64,000 bases of DNA from DATJLY01 sp035604615 (GTDB taxonomy: Bacteria; Pseudomonadota; Alphaproteobacteria; ATCC43930; CGMCC-115725): positions 62,001 through 126,000 of the forward strand of contig DATNID010000012.1 of assembly GCA_035604615.1 (NCBI GenBank). The letters run 5' to 3'. A model generated the notes under the pieces. It saw only the letters and a list, made by a program, of their open reading frames with translations. It had not been told where the DNA came from and made no database searches. Below are positions 42,017 to 50,574 of this stretch, piece after piece; within the stretch, counting starts at the first letter, position 1; every line of letters begins with the position of its first letter. The translations under genes were made by a program, and so were the position numbers.

Positions 42017-42045
42017 CCCTCTCTGCCCCAATGGGGTGGAGAGGG
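42017..42045. repeat. short hairpin repeat CCCTCTC-GCCCC-AAT-GGGG-GAGAGGG
   Basis: 29-base inverted repeat in the gap between the MetE-like gene and the dienelactone hydrolase gene. A similar hairpin is at 51806-51848. It is terminator-like for minus-strand transcription out of the MetE-like gene, but lacks a T-run. Confidence 0.5.
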
Positions 42046-42090
42046 TCGACCGCGCGTGTCGACGCGACAATCCGGTCGTTTTCGCTCGAG

Positions 42091-42106
42091 TTGAAACCGG
42101 TTTCAA
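42091..42106. promoter_or_regulatory. 16-bp perfect palindrome TTGAAACCGGTTTCAA
   Basis: Perfect palindrome with a central CG, extendable to 22 bases with one mismatch. The form (GAAACCGGTTTC) recalls LacI-family operators. It lies 26 bases from the end of the MetE-like gene and about 150 bases upstream of the dienelactone hydrolase start. No LacI-type regulator gene is in the window. Confidence 0.4.
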
Positions 42107-42132
42107 TTCCGCTGCACCGCCTTCGCGACCGT

Positions 42133-43290
42133 CTACCACAGCGCCCTCGACGCGAGCCGCGCGCCCTCGGCCAGGGTCTTGAGCTTGGCCCAGGCGATCT
42201 GCGGATGAACGCGGTAGCCGAGGCCGCAATCGGTGCCGGCGATGACATTCTCGCGCCCGACGACGCCGGCGAAATTCCTGATGCGCCACGCCACCAGCTC
42301 GGGATGCTCGATGCCGTTGGTGGCGTGGGCCACGACGCCGGGGATGAGAACTTTCCCGGCCGGCAGCTTCACGTCCTGCCACACCTGCCATTCGTGCTCG
42401 TGGCGCGCGTTGGCGGCCTCGATCGCGTAGCCCTGCGCCTTCACGGTGAGCAGGATGTCGACGATGTCCCTGAGCGGCAGGTCGAAGGCGTGCGCCCCAT
42501 GCCAGCTCCCCCAGCAGATGTGATAGCGCACCCGGTCCTCGGGAATGCCGCGCAGCGCGTGGTTGATGAGATCGACGAACTTGGCCGCCTGCTTCAGGTA
42601 AGCCGGCATGTCGAGCCGCGGCGACTGCGACTCCCACATGTCCGGGAGGTGCGGATCGTCGATCTGGAGGATGAAGCCGGCATCGACGATGGCTCGGTAC
42701 TCGGTGCGCATCGCCTCGCCGACCGCCTCGTAATAGGCTTCTTCGCTCGGGTAGTGGGCGTTCATGCCGGGCCGGATCGGCGAGGTCGAGGGCACGAACG
42801 CCTCCTCGACCTTGGCCGCATCGACGGCCGCCCGCAAACACGCCAGATCCTGGCGCAGCGCGTCCTGCCCGATATAAGTCACCGGCCCGGTGCAGGCCCA
42901 TCGCATGCCTGGCGGCGCGGCGCGGCCCGGCGAGCGGTAGTAGTACGAGCCGCCGCTTTCGAGCTCGCGATAGAACTGGGCGAAGGCCTCGCGGTCGCGC
43001 GAGTGCCGCTGCGTCTCGCCTGGCTTCGCTGCCACGATTTCGTGCCCGCCGAGACGGCCGTGGAGATAGGTGTTCCAGCCGAGCTTGCCGAACTCGCCGT
43101 CGCACACGATGTCAACGCCCGCCTCCGCCTGCTCGCGCACGACATCGGCGACGGTGGCGCGCAGCCGGCCGGCGAATTCGTCATCCGTCGGCCGCCCGCG
43201 CGGGTGCGCCTCCATGGCCTGCGTCAAATCCTCGGGCCGCTGAAGCCTTCCGACATGGGTGGCGAGAATGCGCGCGGCGCTGCGTCTCAT
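42133..43290 (-). CDS. cobalamin-independent methionine synthase (MetE C-domain) family protein
   Basis: A 385-residue protein with the MetE/UROD-like barrel and the zinc-site arrangement of the MetE C-terminal domain: YHICWGSWHG (His and Cys near 252-254), a Glu-rich segment around 280, and the final Cys in AGTDCGLGYRVHP near 353. It lacks the N-terminal half of full MetE. Such short forms are usually not methionine synthases; some act as methyltransferases or demethylases for thiols and betaines. Neighbours give no clear clue. The ribosome site is weak (CAGGGATA). Confidence 0.8.
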   Translation of the reverse strand: MRRSAARILATHVGRLQRPEDLTQAMEAHPRGRPTDDEFAGRLRATVADVVREQAEAGVDIVCDGEFGKLGWNTYLHGRLGGHEIVAAKPGETQRHSRDREAFAQFYRELESGGSYYYRSPGRAAPPGMRWACTGPVTYIGQDALRQDLACLRAAVDAAKVEEAFVPSTSPIRPGMNAHYPSEEAYYEAVGEAMRTEYRAIVDAGFILQIDDPHLPDMWESQSPRLDMPAYLKQAAKFVDLINHALRGIPEDRVRYHICWGSWHGAHAFDLPLRDIVDILLTVKAQGYAIEAANARHEHEWQVWQDVKLPAGKVLIPGVVAHATNGIEHPELVAWRIRNFAGVVGRENVIAGTDCGLGYRVHPQIAWAKLKTLAEGARLASRALW

Positions 43291-43412
43291 CGGCTGTATC
43301 CCTGTTGGCGGGCGAGAATTCTATCTTACCTCGACGCACGGCGATGCCATGGATTTCCGGCCGCGCCGCGACTAACATCGGTGCGCAATCCAACCTCGGC
43401 GAGAGACCCGCC

Positions 43413-43964
43413 ATGAAGCCCATCCGACTCCTGTCGCTGGCCGCCGGCCTGGTGGCTGCGGCATTGCCCGCCTATGCCGCGATGGACGTAGGCGAAGCGG
43501 CGCCCGTCTTCACCTTGCAGGCATCGATGGGCGGCAAGGAGTTCACTTTCTCGCTCGCCGACGCGCTCAAGGCCGGGCCGGTGGTGCTCTATTTCTATCC
43601 CGCCGCCTTCACGCCCGGCTGCAACATCGAGGCGCACGATTTCGCCGAGGCGATCGACCGCTTCAAGACGCTGGGCGCGACCGTGATCGGCGTGTCGCAC
43701 GACAATATCGAGACGCTCAACCGGTTCTCGGTCAGCGAATGCCAGGGCAAGTTCCCGGTCGCCGCCGATACCGACATGGGCGTCACCAAATCCTATCACG
43801 CCGCGCTCGCGCCGCTGGTGCCTTACGCCAACCGCACCTCCTACGTCATCTCGCCCGAGGGCAAGATCGTCTACAGCTTCACCGACCTGAGCCCGGACAA
43901 GCATGTCGAGAACACGATGGACGCCGTGACCAAGTGGCGCGCGGAGCATCGCGCGAACCCCTGA
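43413..43964 (+). CDS. secreted peroxiredoxin (AhpC/TSA, Prx-Q-like)
   Basis: A 183-residue exported peroxiredoxin. The signal peptide covers residues 1-23 (cut after YAA). The peroxidatic Cys is C70 in FTPGCNIEA. Prx-Q enzymes carry a resolving Cys five residues later; here that place is His (NIEAH), and the only other Cys is C110 (SECQGK), so resolution must use C110 or an outside thiol. It reduces peroxides in the periplasm. The ATG at 43413 gives the signal peptide. It is convergent with a binding-protein gene seven bases downstream. Confidence 0.87.
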   Translation: MKPIRLLSLAAGLVAAALPAYAAMDVGEAAPVFTLQASMGGKEFTFSLADALKAGPVVLYFYPAAFTPGCNIEAHDFAEAIDRFKTLGATVIGVSHDNIETLNRFSVSECQGKFPVAADTDMGVTKSYHAALAPLVPYANRTSYVISPEGKIVYSFTDLSPDKHVENTMDAVTKWRAEHRANP

Positions 43965-43971
43965 TGCGACG

Positions 43972-44940
43972 TCACTTGCCGACGTGAGTAAGGCCGGCGA
44001 TGACTAGCTTCTCGATCGGCACGTCGCTGTCGATGTCGCCCAGTGCCTTCATCTCGGCCATGAGGGTCTTGAGGCGCGACGCCGGCACCTCGGCGCTGCG
44101 CGGGAAATAGTCGATCTTGCGGAGATAGTCGTAGCTCTTCGCCACGTCCTCGGGACCTCGCCTCATCTCCTTGGCGAGGATGTCGATCGCCTCGCCGCGG
44201 TGCGCGTCGTCGTCGAACCAGGCGATGCTTTTGTCGAGGACGGCGACCAGCTTCGCGACCGTGTCGCGGTGCTTGGCGGCATAGGCGAGCGACACGTCCA
44301 TCCCGCCGAACGGCAGGTCCTTGGCGTAGTCGTAGATCATGCCGACATTGTTGAAGCCCGCTTCCTCGGCATAGAAATTCACCGGCGGGGCCAGCATGGT
44401 CGCATCGACCGCGCCCGATTTGAGCGCGGCGAAGCGGCCGGCCGTGTTGCCGACGACGGTGATGTCATAGTCGCCGTTGTGCAGCCCGTTCGCCTGCATA
44501 ATGCGCTCGAGATAAACGCGGTTGATGTCGATGAGGCCGCCGATGCAGATCGTCTTGCCCTTCAATTCCTTCACCGACTTGATACCGGGCTTGGCCAGCA
44601 TCTCGTAGGGCGGGACCGCGCCCGTGATGCGCACGAGCGCCACCGGCGCGCCCTTCGCCACCGCGTGAATGGGCTCGACCACGCCGATGTCGGCAACGAT
44701 GTCGAGCGAGCCCGCCGCGAGCTGCTGCACGAGGCCCGACGCGGTCGGCACATAGATGATGTCGAGCGCGATCCCCGAATCGGCAAGGAAGCCCTTGGCG
44801 ATGCCGATATACCACGGCCACCCGGCCGAGTTCGCAGCGCCGATCATGCCGGTCTCGACCGTCTCGAGCGCGGGCGCCGAGGGCGCGAACAGGCTGAGGG
44901 CGCTGCACAGTGCCGCGCCGATTGCATGGTGGTGGCGCAT
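43972..44940 (-). CDS. orphan ABC-type substrate-binding protein (NMT1/SsuA-like)
   Basis: A 322-residue periplasmic binding protein: signal peptide to about residue 24 (cut after SAPALE-like APA), then GAANSAGWPWYIGIAKGFLADSG near 35, DLKGKTICIGGLIDINRVYLERIM-type hinge near 125, and FYAEEAGFNNVGMIY near 190. It belongs to the family that feeds nitrate/sulfonate/pyrimidine importers. No ATPase or permease is adjacent. GGGAGGAAGCG precedes the ATG. It lies 16 bases downstream of a second binding-protein gene on the same strand. Confidence 0.83.
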   Translation of the reverse strand: MRHHHAIGAALCSALSLFAPSAPALETVETGMIGAANSAGWPWYIGIAKGFLADSGIALDIIYVPTASGLVQQLAAGSLDIVADIGVVEPIHAVAKGAPVALVRITGAVPPYEMLAKPGIKSVKELKGKTICIGGLIDINRVYLERIMQANGLHNGDYDITVVGNTAGRFAALKSGAVDATMLAPPVNFYAEEAGFNNVGMIYDYAKDLPFGGMDVSLAYAAKHRDTVAKLVAVLDKSIAWFDDDAHRGEAIDILAKEMRRGPEDVAKSYDYLRKIDYFPRSAEVPASRLKTLMAEMKALGDIDSDVPIEKLVIAGLTHVGK

Positions 44941-44956
44941 CGCTTCCTCCCTGTTC

Positions 44957-45964
44957 TCAGCGCGCCCGCGCCGCGGCTTCCTTGACGTAGCTCAGATCGG
45001 CGAGCGGCTTCACGTCGAGTTCGCTCTTGACGAAGCCCAACTGGCGCTGCAACTCGATGTTGGACTGGAGCGCGTCGAGATCGGGAAGCCCGTCGGGATC
45101 GTGGTAGAAGTCCCCGTCCTTGGTGAACATCCAGCTCGTGATCAGGCTCACGGGCACCTTGTTATAGTCGGCCATGATCTTCACCGCCTCGTCGTGATTG
45201 GCCGGATCGTTGTACCAATGCAGCTCGCGCAGCTCGTCCTCGAGATAATCGATGACCGCGGCGCGATTCTTCTCGAGGAATCCGGTGCGCCCGGCGAGGA
45301 ATGCCATCTGCGAGCGCCCGATCGCGTCGCGCTGGGTGAAGAGCGGGCGGGCATAGGCGAGGAATTTGGGGTCGGCGGTGAAGTTTCGCAGGGCGGCGAT
45401 GAGATCGACCTTGTGCTCGGAGAGCATGGCCGGCATGTTGGGGAAGCCCGCCTCGATGATGGTCACGTCTCGCTTCTCGTCGAGACCGTGCTTACGCAGC
45501 ATGGCGCGGAGCACCATGTCGACCGCGCTGCCGGCGGCGTTGGTGGCCGCGATCTTTCCCTTCAGGTCCTCGACCGTGTGAATGGGGCCGTCCTTCAGCA
45601 CCGAAAACTCGTTGGTATAGTGGCCTTCGACGCCGTCCTGGAACAGATCCGCGACGATGCGCAGATCGCTCATGCCGGCATTCTGCACCGCGATCGGCAG
45701 GGTCGAGAAGCCGAACCCGACGAGATCGACGTCGCCGGTCGCGAGCGCGGTGATCATCGGCGGCGAGCCCTGGAAGTGGATCGCTTCGAGCGTGTAGCTG
45801 ACGCCCTCGTGCTTGGAGATACCCTTCCGGCCGAACATCAGGAGCGGCGCGTCGGCGTTGGCCGCGACCCAGCCGACCCGCAATTTCACCGGATCGGCCG
45901 AGGCCGCCATCGCACCCAGCACGCACACGGCGATCGCCACGGACATAACGTTCTTGTATCGCAT
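44957..45964 (-). CDS. orphan ABC-type substrate-binding protein
   Basis: A 335-residue exported protein (signal peptide 1-23). Landmarks are FGFSTLPIAVQNAGMSDLRIVAD (85-107), DLKGKIAATNAAGSAVDMVLRAMLRKHGL (133-161), and a C-terminal WMFTKDGDFYHDP (279-291). It is clearly paralogous to the divergent gene at 46070, which shares AVLNAGMDDIRIVAD and MLRKHGL in the same order. GGAGGTTGCG gives the ATG at 45964. No transporter partners nearby. Ligand unknown. Confidence 0.83.
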   Translation of the reverse strand: MRYKNVMSVAIAVCVLGAMAASADPVKLRVGWVAANADAPLLMFGRKGISKHEGVSYTLEAIHFQGSPPMITALATGDVDLVGFGFSTLPIAVQNAGMSDLRIVADLFQDGVEGHYTNEFSVLKDGPIHTVEDLKGKIAATNAAGSAVDMVLRAMLRKHGLDEKRDVTIIEAGFPNMPAMLSEHKVDLIAALRNFTADPKFLAYARPLFTQRDAIGRSQMAFLAGRTGFLEKNRAAVIDYLEDELRELHWYNDPANHDEAVKIMADYNKVPVSLITSWMFTKDGDFYHDPDGLPDLDALQSNIELQRQLGFVKSELDVKPLADLSYVKEAAARAR

Positions 45965-46033
45965 CGCAACCTCCAGCGCCCACCCATAGCCGACATTCGC
46001 CGCCGTGACGAGTCCGCGGCGCGCGCTCGCCCC

Positions 46034-46063
46034 TTGTTGCGGCGATAGGCCGACAACTAGACT
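46034..46063 (+). promoter_or_regulatory. predicted promoter (TTGTTG-N18-TAGACT), possibly leaderless
   Basis: TTGTTG (46034-46039) and TAGACT (46058-46063) are 18 bases apart. A start six or seven bases later falls on or next to the ATG at 46070, which has no ribosome site. Leaderless translation is possible. Confidence 0.4.
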
Positions 46064-46069
46064 TCGCGC

Positions 46070-47083
46070 ATGGACAAGGCGCAAACGAGGATGCGGGGCC
46101 TGGCGCTGCTGGTTGGCATCGCGCTGACGGCGGCCGCGGTGCGCGCCGAGCCGGTGACGATCCGCAGCGGCTTCACCGTCGCCACCAGCGGCTATGGCCC
46201 GATGGTGCTGGAGAAGAAGGAGGTGCTGGCGCATTACGGCACCTCCTACGTGCTCGAGCCAGTGCATTTCCGCAGCACCTCCCTCGAGCTCTCGGCGCTC
46301 GCGGCGGGCGAGGCCGAGATCATCTCGATCGCCTATTCGACCTTCGCGCTCGCCGTGCTCAATGCCGGCATGGACGACATCCGCATCGTCGCCGACGGCG
46401 GCCAGGACGGCGTCGGGACCCACCGCACCGTGCCGTTCCTCGTCCGCAACGACGGCGGCATCGACAAGATCGAGGATTTGAAGGGCAAGGCCGTCGCCAC
46501 CAACGGCACCGGCGGGGCCTTCGACATGGCGATGCGCTGGATGCTGCGCAAGCACGGGCTCGAGGACCGGCGCGACTACACCACGATCGAGACCGACTAC
46601 GCCAACATGGCGGCGATGCTGCTGGGCGGGAAGGCCGACCTCGTCATCGGCGCGGAGCCGTTCGTCGACACGCCGGCGATGCGCGACAACGCGCACGCGC
46701 TCTTCACCACGCGCGACGCGCTGGGGCCGTCGCAGATGACCGTGATGGCGATGCGCGCCCCGTTCGTGGCGAAGAACCGGGCCAAGCTCGTGGATTTCTT
46801 CGCCGACATGATGGCGAGCTATCGCTGGTTCCACGATCCCGCCCATCACGACGAGGCGGTGGCGATCGTCGCCCGCGTGACGCACCAGCCGGCGGAGAAC
46901 TTCGCCTCCTATCTCTTCACCGACACGGATTTCTACCGCGACCCGAATCTGCAGCCGGACCTCGAATCGCTGCAGCGGAACATCGCAATCATGGCGGCGC
47001 TGGGCTACGTCAAGGGCACGGTCGAGGCCAAGAAATACGCCGATCTCAGCCTCATCGACGAGGCGCGCGAGCGATTGAAATGA
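46070..47083 (+). CDS. orphan ABC-type substrate-binding protein
   Basis: A 337-residue periplasmic binding protein with a signal peptide (1-26, cut after VRA). Landmarks are YSTFALAVLNAGMDDIRIVADGGQDG (near 90), DLKGKAVATNGTGGAFDMAMRWMLRKHGL (near 139), and SYLFTDTDFYRDPNLQPDLESLQ (near 283). It is paralogous to the divergent gene at 44957. It is followed after 13 bases by the fumarylacetoacetate-hydrolase-family gene and is probably co-transcribed with it. No ATPase or permease adjacent. Confidence 0.83.
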   Translation: MDKAQTRMRGLALLVGIALTAAAVRAEPVTIRSGFTVATSGYGPMVLEKKEVLAHYGTSYVLEPVHFRSTSLELSALAAGEAEIISIAYSTFALAVLNAGMDDIRIVADGGQDGVGTHRTVPFLVRNDGGIDKIEDLKGKAVATNGTGGAFDMAMRWMLRKHGLEDRRDYTTIETDYANMAAMLLGGKADLVIGAEPFVDTPAMRDNAHALFTTRDALGPSQMTVMAMRAPFVAKNRAKLVDFFADMMASYRWFHDPAHHDEAVAIVARVTHQPAENFASYLFTDTDFYRDPNLQPDLESLQRNIAIMAALGYVKGTVEAKKYADLSLIDEARERLK

Positions 47084-47096
47084 GCGGGGGAACGAC

Positions 47097-48056
47097 ATGA
47101 GCGAGATCGCATTCGGCGTCGGCACCATGCGGCGCGACGGCAAGGAAGCGACCGCGGTCGTGGTCGATGACCAGGTGGCGAGCCTCGCCGACATCGTCGC
47201 GCGCCATGCGACGCCGGGCGCCGTCGCGCCGGCGATGCGCGACTTCATGCGCGATTGGGAGCGCTGGCACGGCTGGCTCCGCGGCCTCGATCTGAAGCCG
47301 TCGCGCGGGGAGTTCTGGCTGCCGCTCGACCAGGTGAAATTCGCGGCGCCGGTGCCGGAGCCGTGGAACATCTTTCACCTCTACCACAATTTCGAGCGCC
47401 CGAGCCGCGTCACCGGGAAGAGCGATCCGGCCAAGGCCGAGCGCGTGCTGCCCGACGTGTTCTTCGGCTCGCGCTCGGCGCTGGCGGGCTATGGCGACAC
47501 GGTCTATCGCGAGCATGGCGGCATCCAGTTCGATTTCGAGGTCGAGGTGACCGCGGTCATAGGCCGCGAGGCCACCAACGTGCCGGCCGACAAGGCTGCG
47601 TCCTACGTCGCCGGCTATTCGATCGCCAACGACCTCACCATGCATTTCGCGTGGTGGCGCAAGCTGCGCGAGACGAGCCCGATCAACGACAATATCCGCA
47701 TGAAGAACTTCCAGGGCTACACGCCGATGAGCCGCGTGATCGTGCCCGCGGACCTGGTGGGCGATCCGCACGATCTCGCCGTGCGCGCCTGGATCGACGG
47801 CAAGCTGCACCAGGATTCGCGCACTAACGCGATGCTGTGGCATGTCGGCGAGGTGGTCGAGTATCTGTCGCACATCATGACCTTGCGGCCGGGCGATCTC
47901 ATTCTCCTCGGCTCGCCGGCCAACCTGCCGCTCGAGCCGGGCCAGAAGAATCACGGCATCGAGGTGGGCCAGACCATCACCTGCGAAGTGGAACGCCTCG
48001 GCCGACTCGCCAACCCCGTCGCCGAACAACCGAACCGACAACCGAACGAGCGATAG
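47097..48056 (+). CDS. fumarylacetoacetate hydrolase family protein
   Basis: A 319-residue enzyme of the FAH superfamily (acylpyruvate hydrolases, hydratases, decarboxylases of meta-cleavage pathways). The metal site is IQFDFEVEVTAVIG (Glu-x-Glu near 144-146) with the preceding HLYHNFERP near 98. The substrate loop holds MKNFQGYTPMSR near 205, and LRPGDLILLGSPANLPL near 268 is the family C-terminal motif. It acts on a ring-opened keto-acid or similar. GCGGGGGAACG precedes the ATG. The tail (NRQPNER) is low-complexity. Confidence 0.86.
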   Translation: MSEIAFGVGTMRRDGKEATAVVVDDQVASLADIVARHATPGAVAPAMRDFMRDWERWHGWLRGLDLKPSRGEFWLPLDQVKFAAPVPEPWNIFHLYHNFERPSRVTGKSDPAKAERVLPDVFFGSRSALAGYGDTVYREHGGIQFDFEVEVTAVIGREATNVPADKAASYVAGYSIANDLTMHFAWWRKLRETSPINDNIRMKNFQGYTPMSRVIVPADLVGDPHDLAVRAWIDGKLHQDSRTNAMLWHVGEVVEYLSHIMTLRPGDLILLGSPANLPLEPGQKNHGIEVGQTITCEVERLGRLANPVAEQPNRQPNER

Positions 48057-48127
48057 GCCGAATTCCGTCCTGGTATTACGCATCCGACGTCGGCCACGTC
48101 CAAGAATTCAGCGCAGTGAAACGGCCC

Positions 48128-49483
48128 TTAACGCGTCGCCCTTTTCCACGCGCCGATGGCAGGGCGCGGCAGGCCCAGATTCTCGCGCAATGTCGCGCCT
48201 GCGTAGTCGCGGTGATAAAGCCCGCGGCGCTGCAGTTCCGGCACCACGAAATCGACGAAGTCGGCATAGGCGCCGGGCACGTGCGTCGCGCCGACCACGA
48301 ACCCGTCGCAGGTATTCGCCGCGAACAAGTCCTCGAGCCGGTCGGCGACCTCCTTGGGGCCGCCGACGATCGCGCCCTCGACCCGGCCGCGATTGCTGAA
48401 GCGCAGGAAGTCGCGCACCGTCGGGTTGGCCTTGCCGCTCGACCGCACCACCCCGTCACGGATCGAGAGGAGACCGGAGAAGCCCGCCAACTCCGCGGTC
48501 GTCAGTTGCTCGTCCATCGCCTTCGTCGCGAAGTCGAAATTCAAGCCCTCGGACAACAGCGACAGCGCGTCGATCTCGAGCGGCAGGCGCTCGAGCAGCG
48601 CCATCTTGTCCTCGGCCTCCGCTTTGGTTGCGGCGCTGACGGTGGTGAGGGAAACGCAGATCGACATCGCGTCGGGATCGCGCCCGGCGCGCTCGGCCTC
48701 GCCCTTCAACGCGGCATAGCCTTCCTTGCCGCGCTCGACCGTGGGCGCGGTGGCGAAGATCACCTCGCCCCAGCGCCCGGCGAAGCGGCGGCCGCGCCCG
48801 CTCTGCCCGGCCTGGATGATGACGGGATGGCCCTGCGGCGTGCGCGGCACGGTGAAGGGCCCGCGCGCACGGAAATGCTCGCCGCGATGATCGAGCCGGC
48901 GCACCTTGGCGGGATCGGCAAAGCGGCCCGAAGCCTTGTCGAGGATCAGCGCGTCGTCGTCCCACGCATCCCACAATCCCAGCACCACCTCCATGAACTC
49001 GTCGGCGCGGTCGTAGCGCAGATCATGCTCGGTGACCGAGGCGCGGCCCATGTTCATCGCCTCGCCGTCGTTGAGCGAGGTGACCACGTTCCAGCCGGCG
49101 CGGCCCTTGGTCATGTGATCCACCGTCGCGAACAGCCGCGCGACGTGGAACGGCTCGTAATAGGTCGTGGAACAGGTGGCGCCGAGGCCCAATCGCTCGG
49201 TCGCCATCCCCATCGCCATCAGCACCGCGATCGGGTCCATCTTGACGCAGCGTATGCCATGCGCGACGGCATGGGCGTGGTCGTCGCCATAGCGGTCGGG
49301 CATGGCGAGCCGGTCGTCGAAGAACGCCAGGTGGAACTTGCCGCGCTCCAAGACGCGGCCGATCTCCTGGTAATAGTCGGGCGACATGAAATCGGTGCGC
49401 GAGTCAGGATGGCGCCACGAGGCCGGCAGGTTGGTGCAGTTCTGCGCCTGCAGGAACCCGACCATGACCATCTGCCGCGCCAT
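48128..49483 (-). CDS. LLM class flavin-dependent monooxygenase, NtaA/SnaA/DszA family
   Basis: A 451-residue FMN-dependent monooxygenase of the nitrilotriacetate/pristinamycin/dibenzothiophene-sulfone family. Landmarks are LASWRHPDSRTDF-like PASWRHPDSRTDF near 20, YYQEIGRVLERGKFHLAFFDDRLAMPD near 37, HMTKGRAGWNVVTSLNDGEAMNMG near 123, and PVIIQAGQSGRGRRFA near 220. Members need an external FMN reductase and cleave C-N, C-S or oxidise cyclic ketones. The downstream neighbour in transcription is none; upstream, 12 bases away, is the Ldh-family dehydrogenase. GGGAGAGAGCG precedes the ATG. Confidence 0.88.
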   Translation of the reverse strand: MARQMVMVGFLQAQNCTNLPASWRHPDSRTDFMSPDYYQEIGRVLERGKFHLAFFDDRLAMPDRYGDDHAHAVAHGIRCVKMDPIAVLMAMGMATERLGLGATCSTTYYEPFHVARLFATVDHMTKGRAGWNVVTSLNDGEAMNMGRASVTEHDLRYDRADEFMEVVLGLWDAWDDDALILDKASGRFADPAKVRRLDHRGEHFRARGPFTVPRTPQGHPVIIQAGQSGRGRRFAGRWGEVIFATAPTVERGKEGYAALKGEAERAGRDPDAMSICVSLTTVSAATKAEAEDKMALLERLPLEIDALSLLSEGLNFDFATKAMDEQLTTAELAGFSGLLSIRDGVVRSSGKANPTVRDFLRFSNRGRVEGAIVGGPKEVADRLEDLFAANTCDGFVVGATHVPGAYADFVDFVVPELQRRGLYHRDYAGATLRENLGLPRPAIGAWKRATR

Positions 49484-49495
49484 CGCTCTCTCCCG

Positions 49496-50548
49496 TCACG
49501 CCAGGCCGAGGCGCGCGCCGAGCCCATATTCGCCCGCCAGCGCGCGCAGCTTGGCCCAGGTCGCGTCGTCGACATCGATGCCGAGACGCCTGCGCTCCTC
49601 TTCGCGCGCGTGCTCGATCTCGCCGGGATAATAGACGCCGGGGCTGCCCTCGGACGGCGGCGTGTCCTTGAGATAGCGCGCGAACTCGGCGACCTCCGCC
49701 TTGAACCGGGCGAGCGGGCGGAACGCCTCGACCTTGAACACCGCCATGAAGCAGCCGTCATTGTGGCGCCCGCTGGGCTCGACACCGAAGCCCAGGCCGG
49801 TGAGGAGCCCGCACAAGATCTCCACCATCACCGCGAGCCCGCTGCCCTTGTAGCCCTCGGTTCCGCCCAGCGGCAGCAGCGCGCCGCCGGGCCGCATGCG
49901 CTTGGGGTCCGTCGTCGGCTTGCCGTCGCGGTCGATCACCCAGCCGAGCGGAATGGCCTCGCCCCGCGCCGCCGCGAGCGTCACCTTGCTCAGCGCCACC
50001 GCCGACGTCGCCATGTCGAGATAGAGCGGCGCCGCGAGATCGGACGGCACCGCGATCGAGATGGGGTTGGTGCCGAGCCGCGCCTCGCGTCCGCCGAACG
50101 GCGCGACCGCCTTGGGCGAACGCCCGCTGTCGGCGGTGATGAGGCCGATCATCCCCTCGCCCGCCGCCATCAGCGGATAGACCGCGAGGCGGCCAATATG
50201 GCTCTGGCGGAAGACGGTGGCGGCGGCGACGTTGGCTGTGCGCGCCTTGTCGATGGTGAGCCGCATCGCCCGCTCGGTGACGACATAGCCGAAGCCCCAA
50301 TGCCCGTCGATCACGGTCGTGGTGGCGGATTCCTGCACGATGGCCCAAGGCGCGCCGGGCACGATGTGGCCGGCCTTGATACGGTCGATATAGCCGGGGA
50401 TTTGCAGCACGCCGTGCGAATCGTGCCCGGCGAGGTTGGCCGCCGCGCATTGCCGCGCGACGGTCTCGGCCTCGTTGGGCAGCGCGCCCGCGGCGAGGAG
50501 CAGCGCCTCGCCGATCCGCTTCAGCTCGTCCGCGGCAATGCGTGGCAT
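49496..50548 (-). CDS. Ldh family (malate/L-lactate/ureidoglycolate-type) NAD(P) oxidoreductase
   Basis: A 350-residue member of the MDH2/LDH2 (Ldh_2) fold. The catalytic His lies in NLAGHDSHGVLQIPGY (near 41-53); the cofactor segment is TADSGRSPKAVAPFGG and LGTNPISIAVP (near 140-160); EGYKGSGLAVMVE is near 233. These enzymes reduce 2-oxo acids or oxidise 2-hydroxy acids. GGAGGGCGGACCCC precedes the ATG at 50548. Between a monooxygenase gene and a LivK-type binding protein gene on the same strand, it is probably part of a three-gene catabolic unit. Confidence 0.87.
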   Translation of the reverse strand: MPRIAADELKRIGEALLLAAGALPNEAETVARQCAAANLAGHDSHGVLQIPGYIDRIKAGHIVPGAPWAIVQESATTTVIDGHWGFGYVVTERAMRLTIDKARTANVAAATVFRQSHIGRLAVYPLMAAGEGMIGLITADSGRSPKAVAPFGGREARLGTNPISIAVPSDLAAPLYLDMATSAVALSKVTLAAARGEAIPLGWVIDRDGKPTTDPKRMRPGGALLPLGGTEGYKGSGLAVMVEILCGLLTGLGFGVEPSGRHNDGCFMAVFKVEAFRPLARFKAEVAEFARYLKDTPPSEGSPGVYYPGEIEHAREEERRRLGIDVDDATWAKLRALAGEYGLGARLGLA

Positions 50549-50574
50549 GGGGTCCGCCCTCCCTCTGCGCGGCG

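Noticed and set aside
41942..43105. N-terminal extension of the dienelactone hydrolase frame
   Set aside because: Reads through the MetE-like gene in another frame; the ATG at 41941 has a ribosome site and gives the family-typical start.
45965..47371. N-terminal extension of the 44957 binding-protein frame
   Set aside because: It is antisense to the 46070 gene; the signal peptide begins at 45964.
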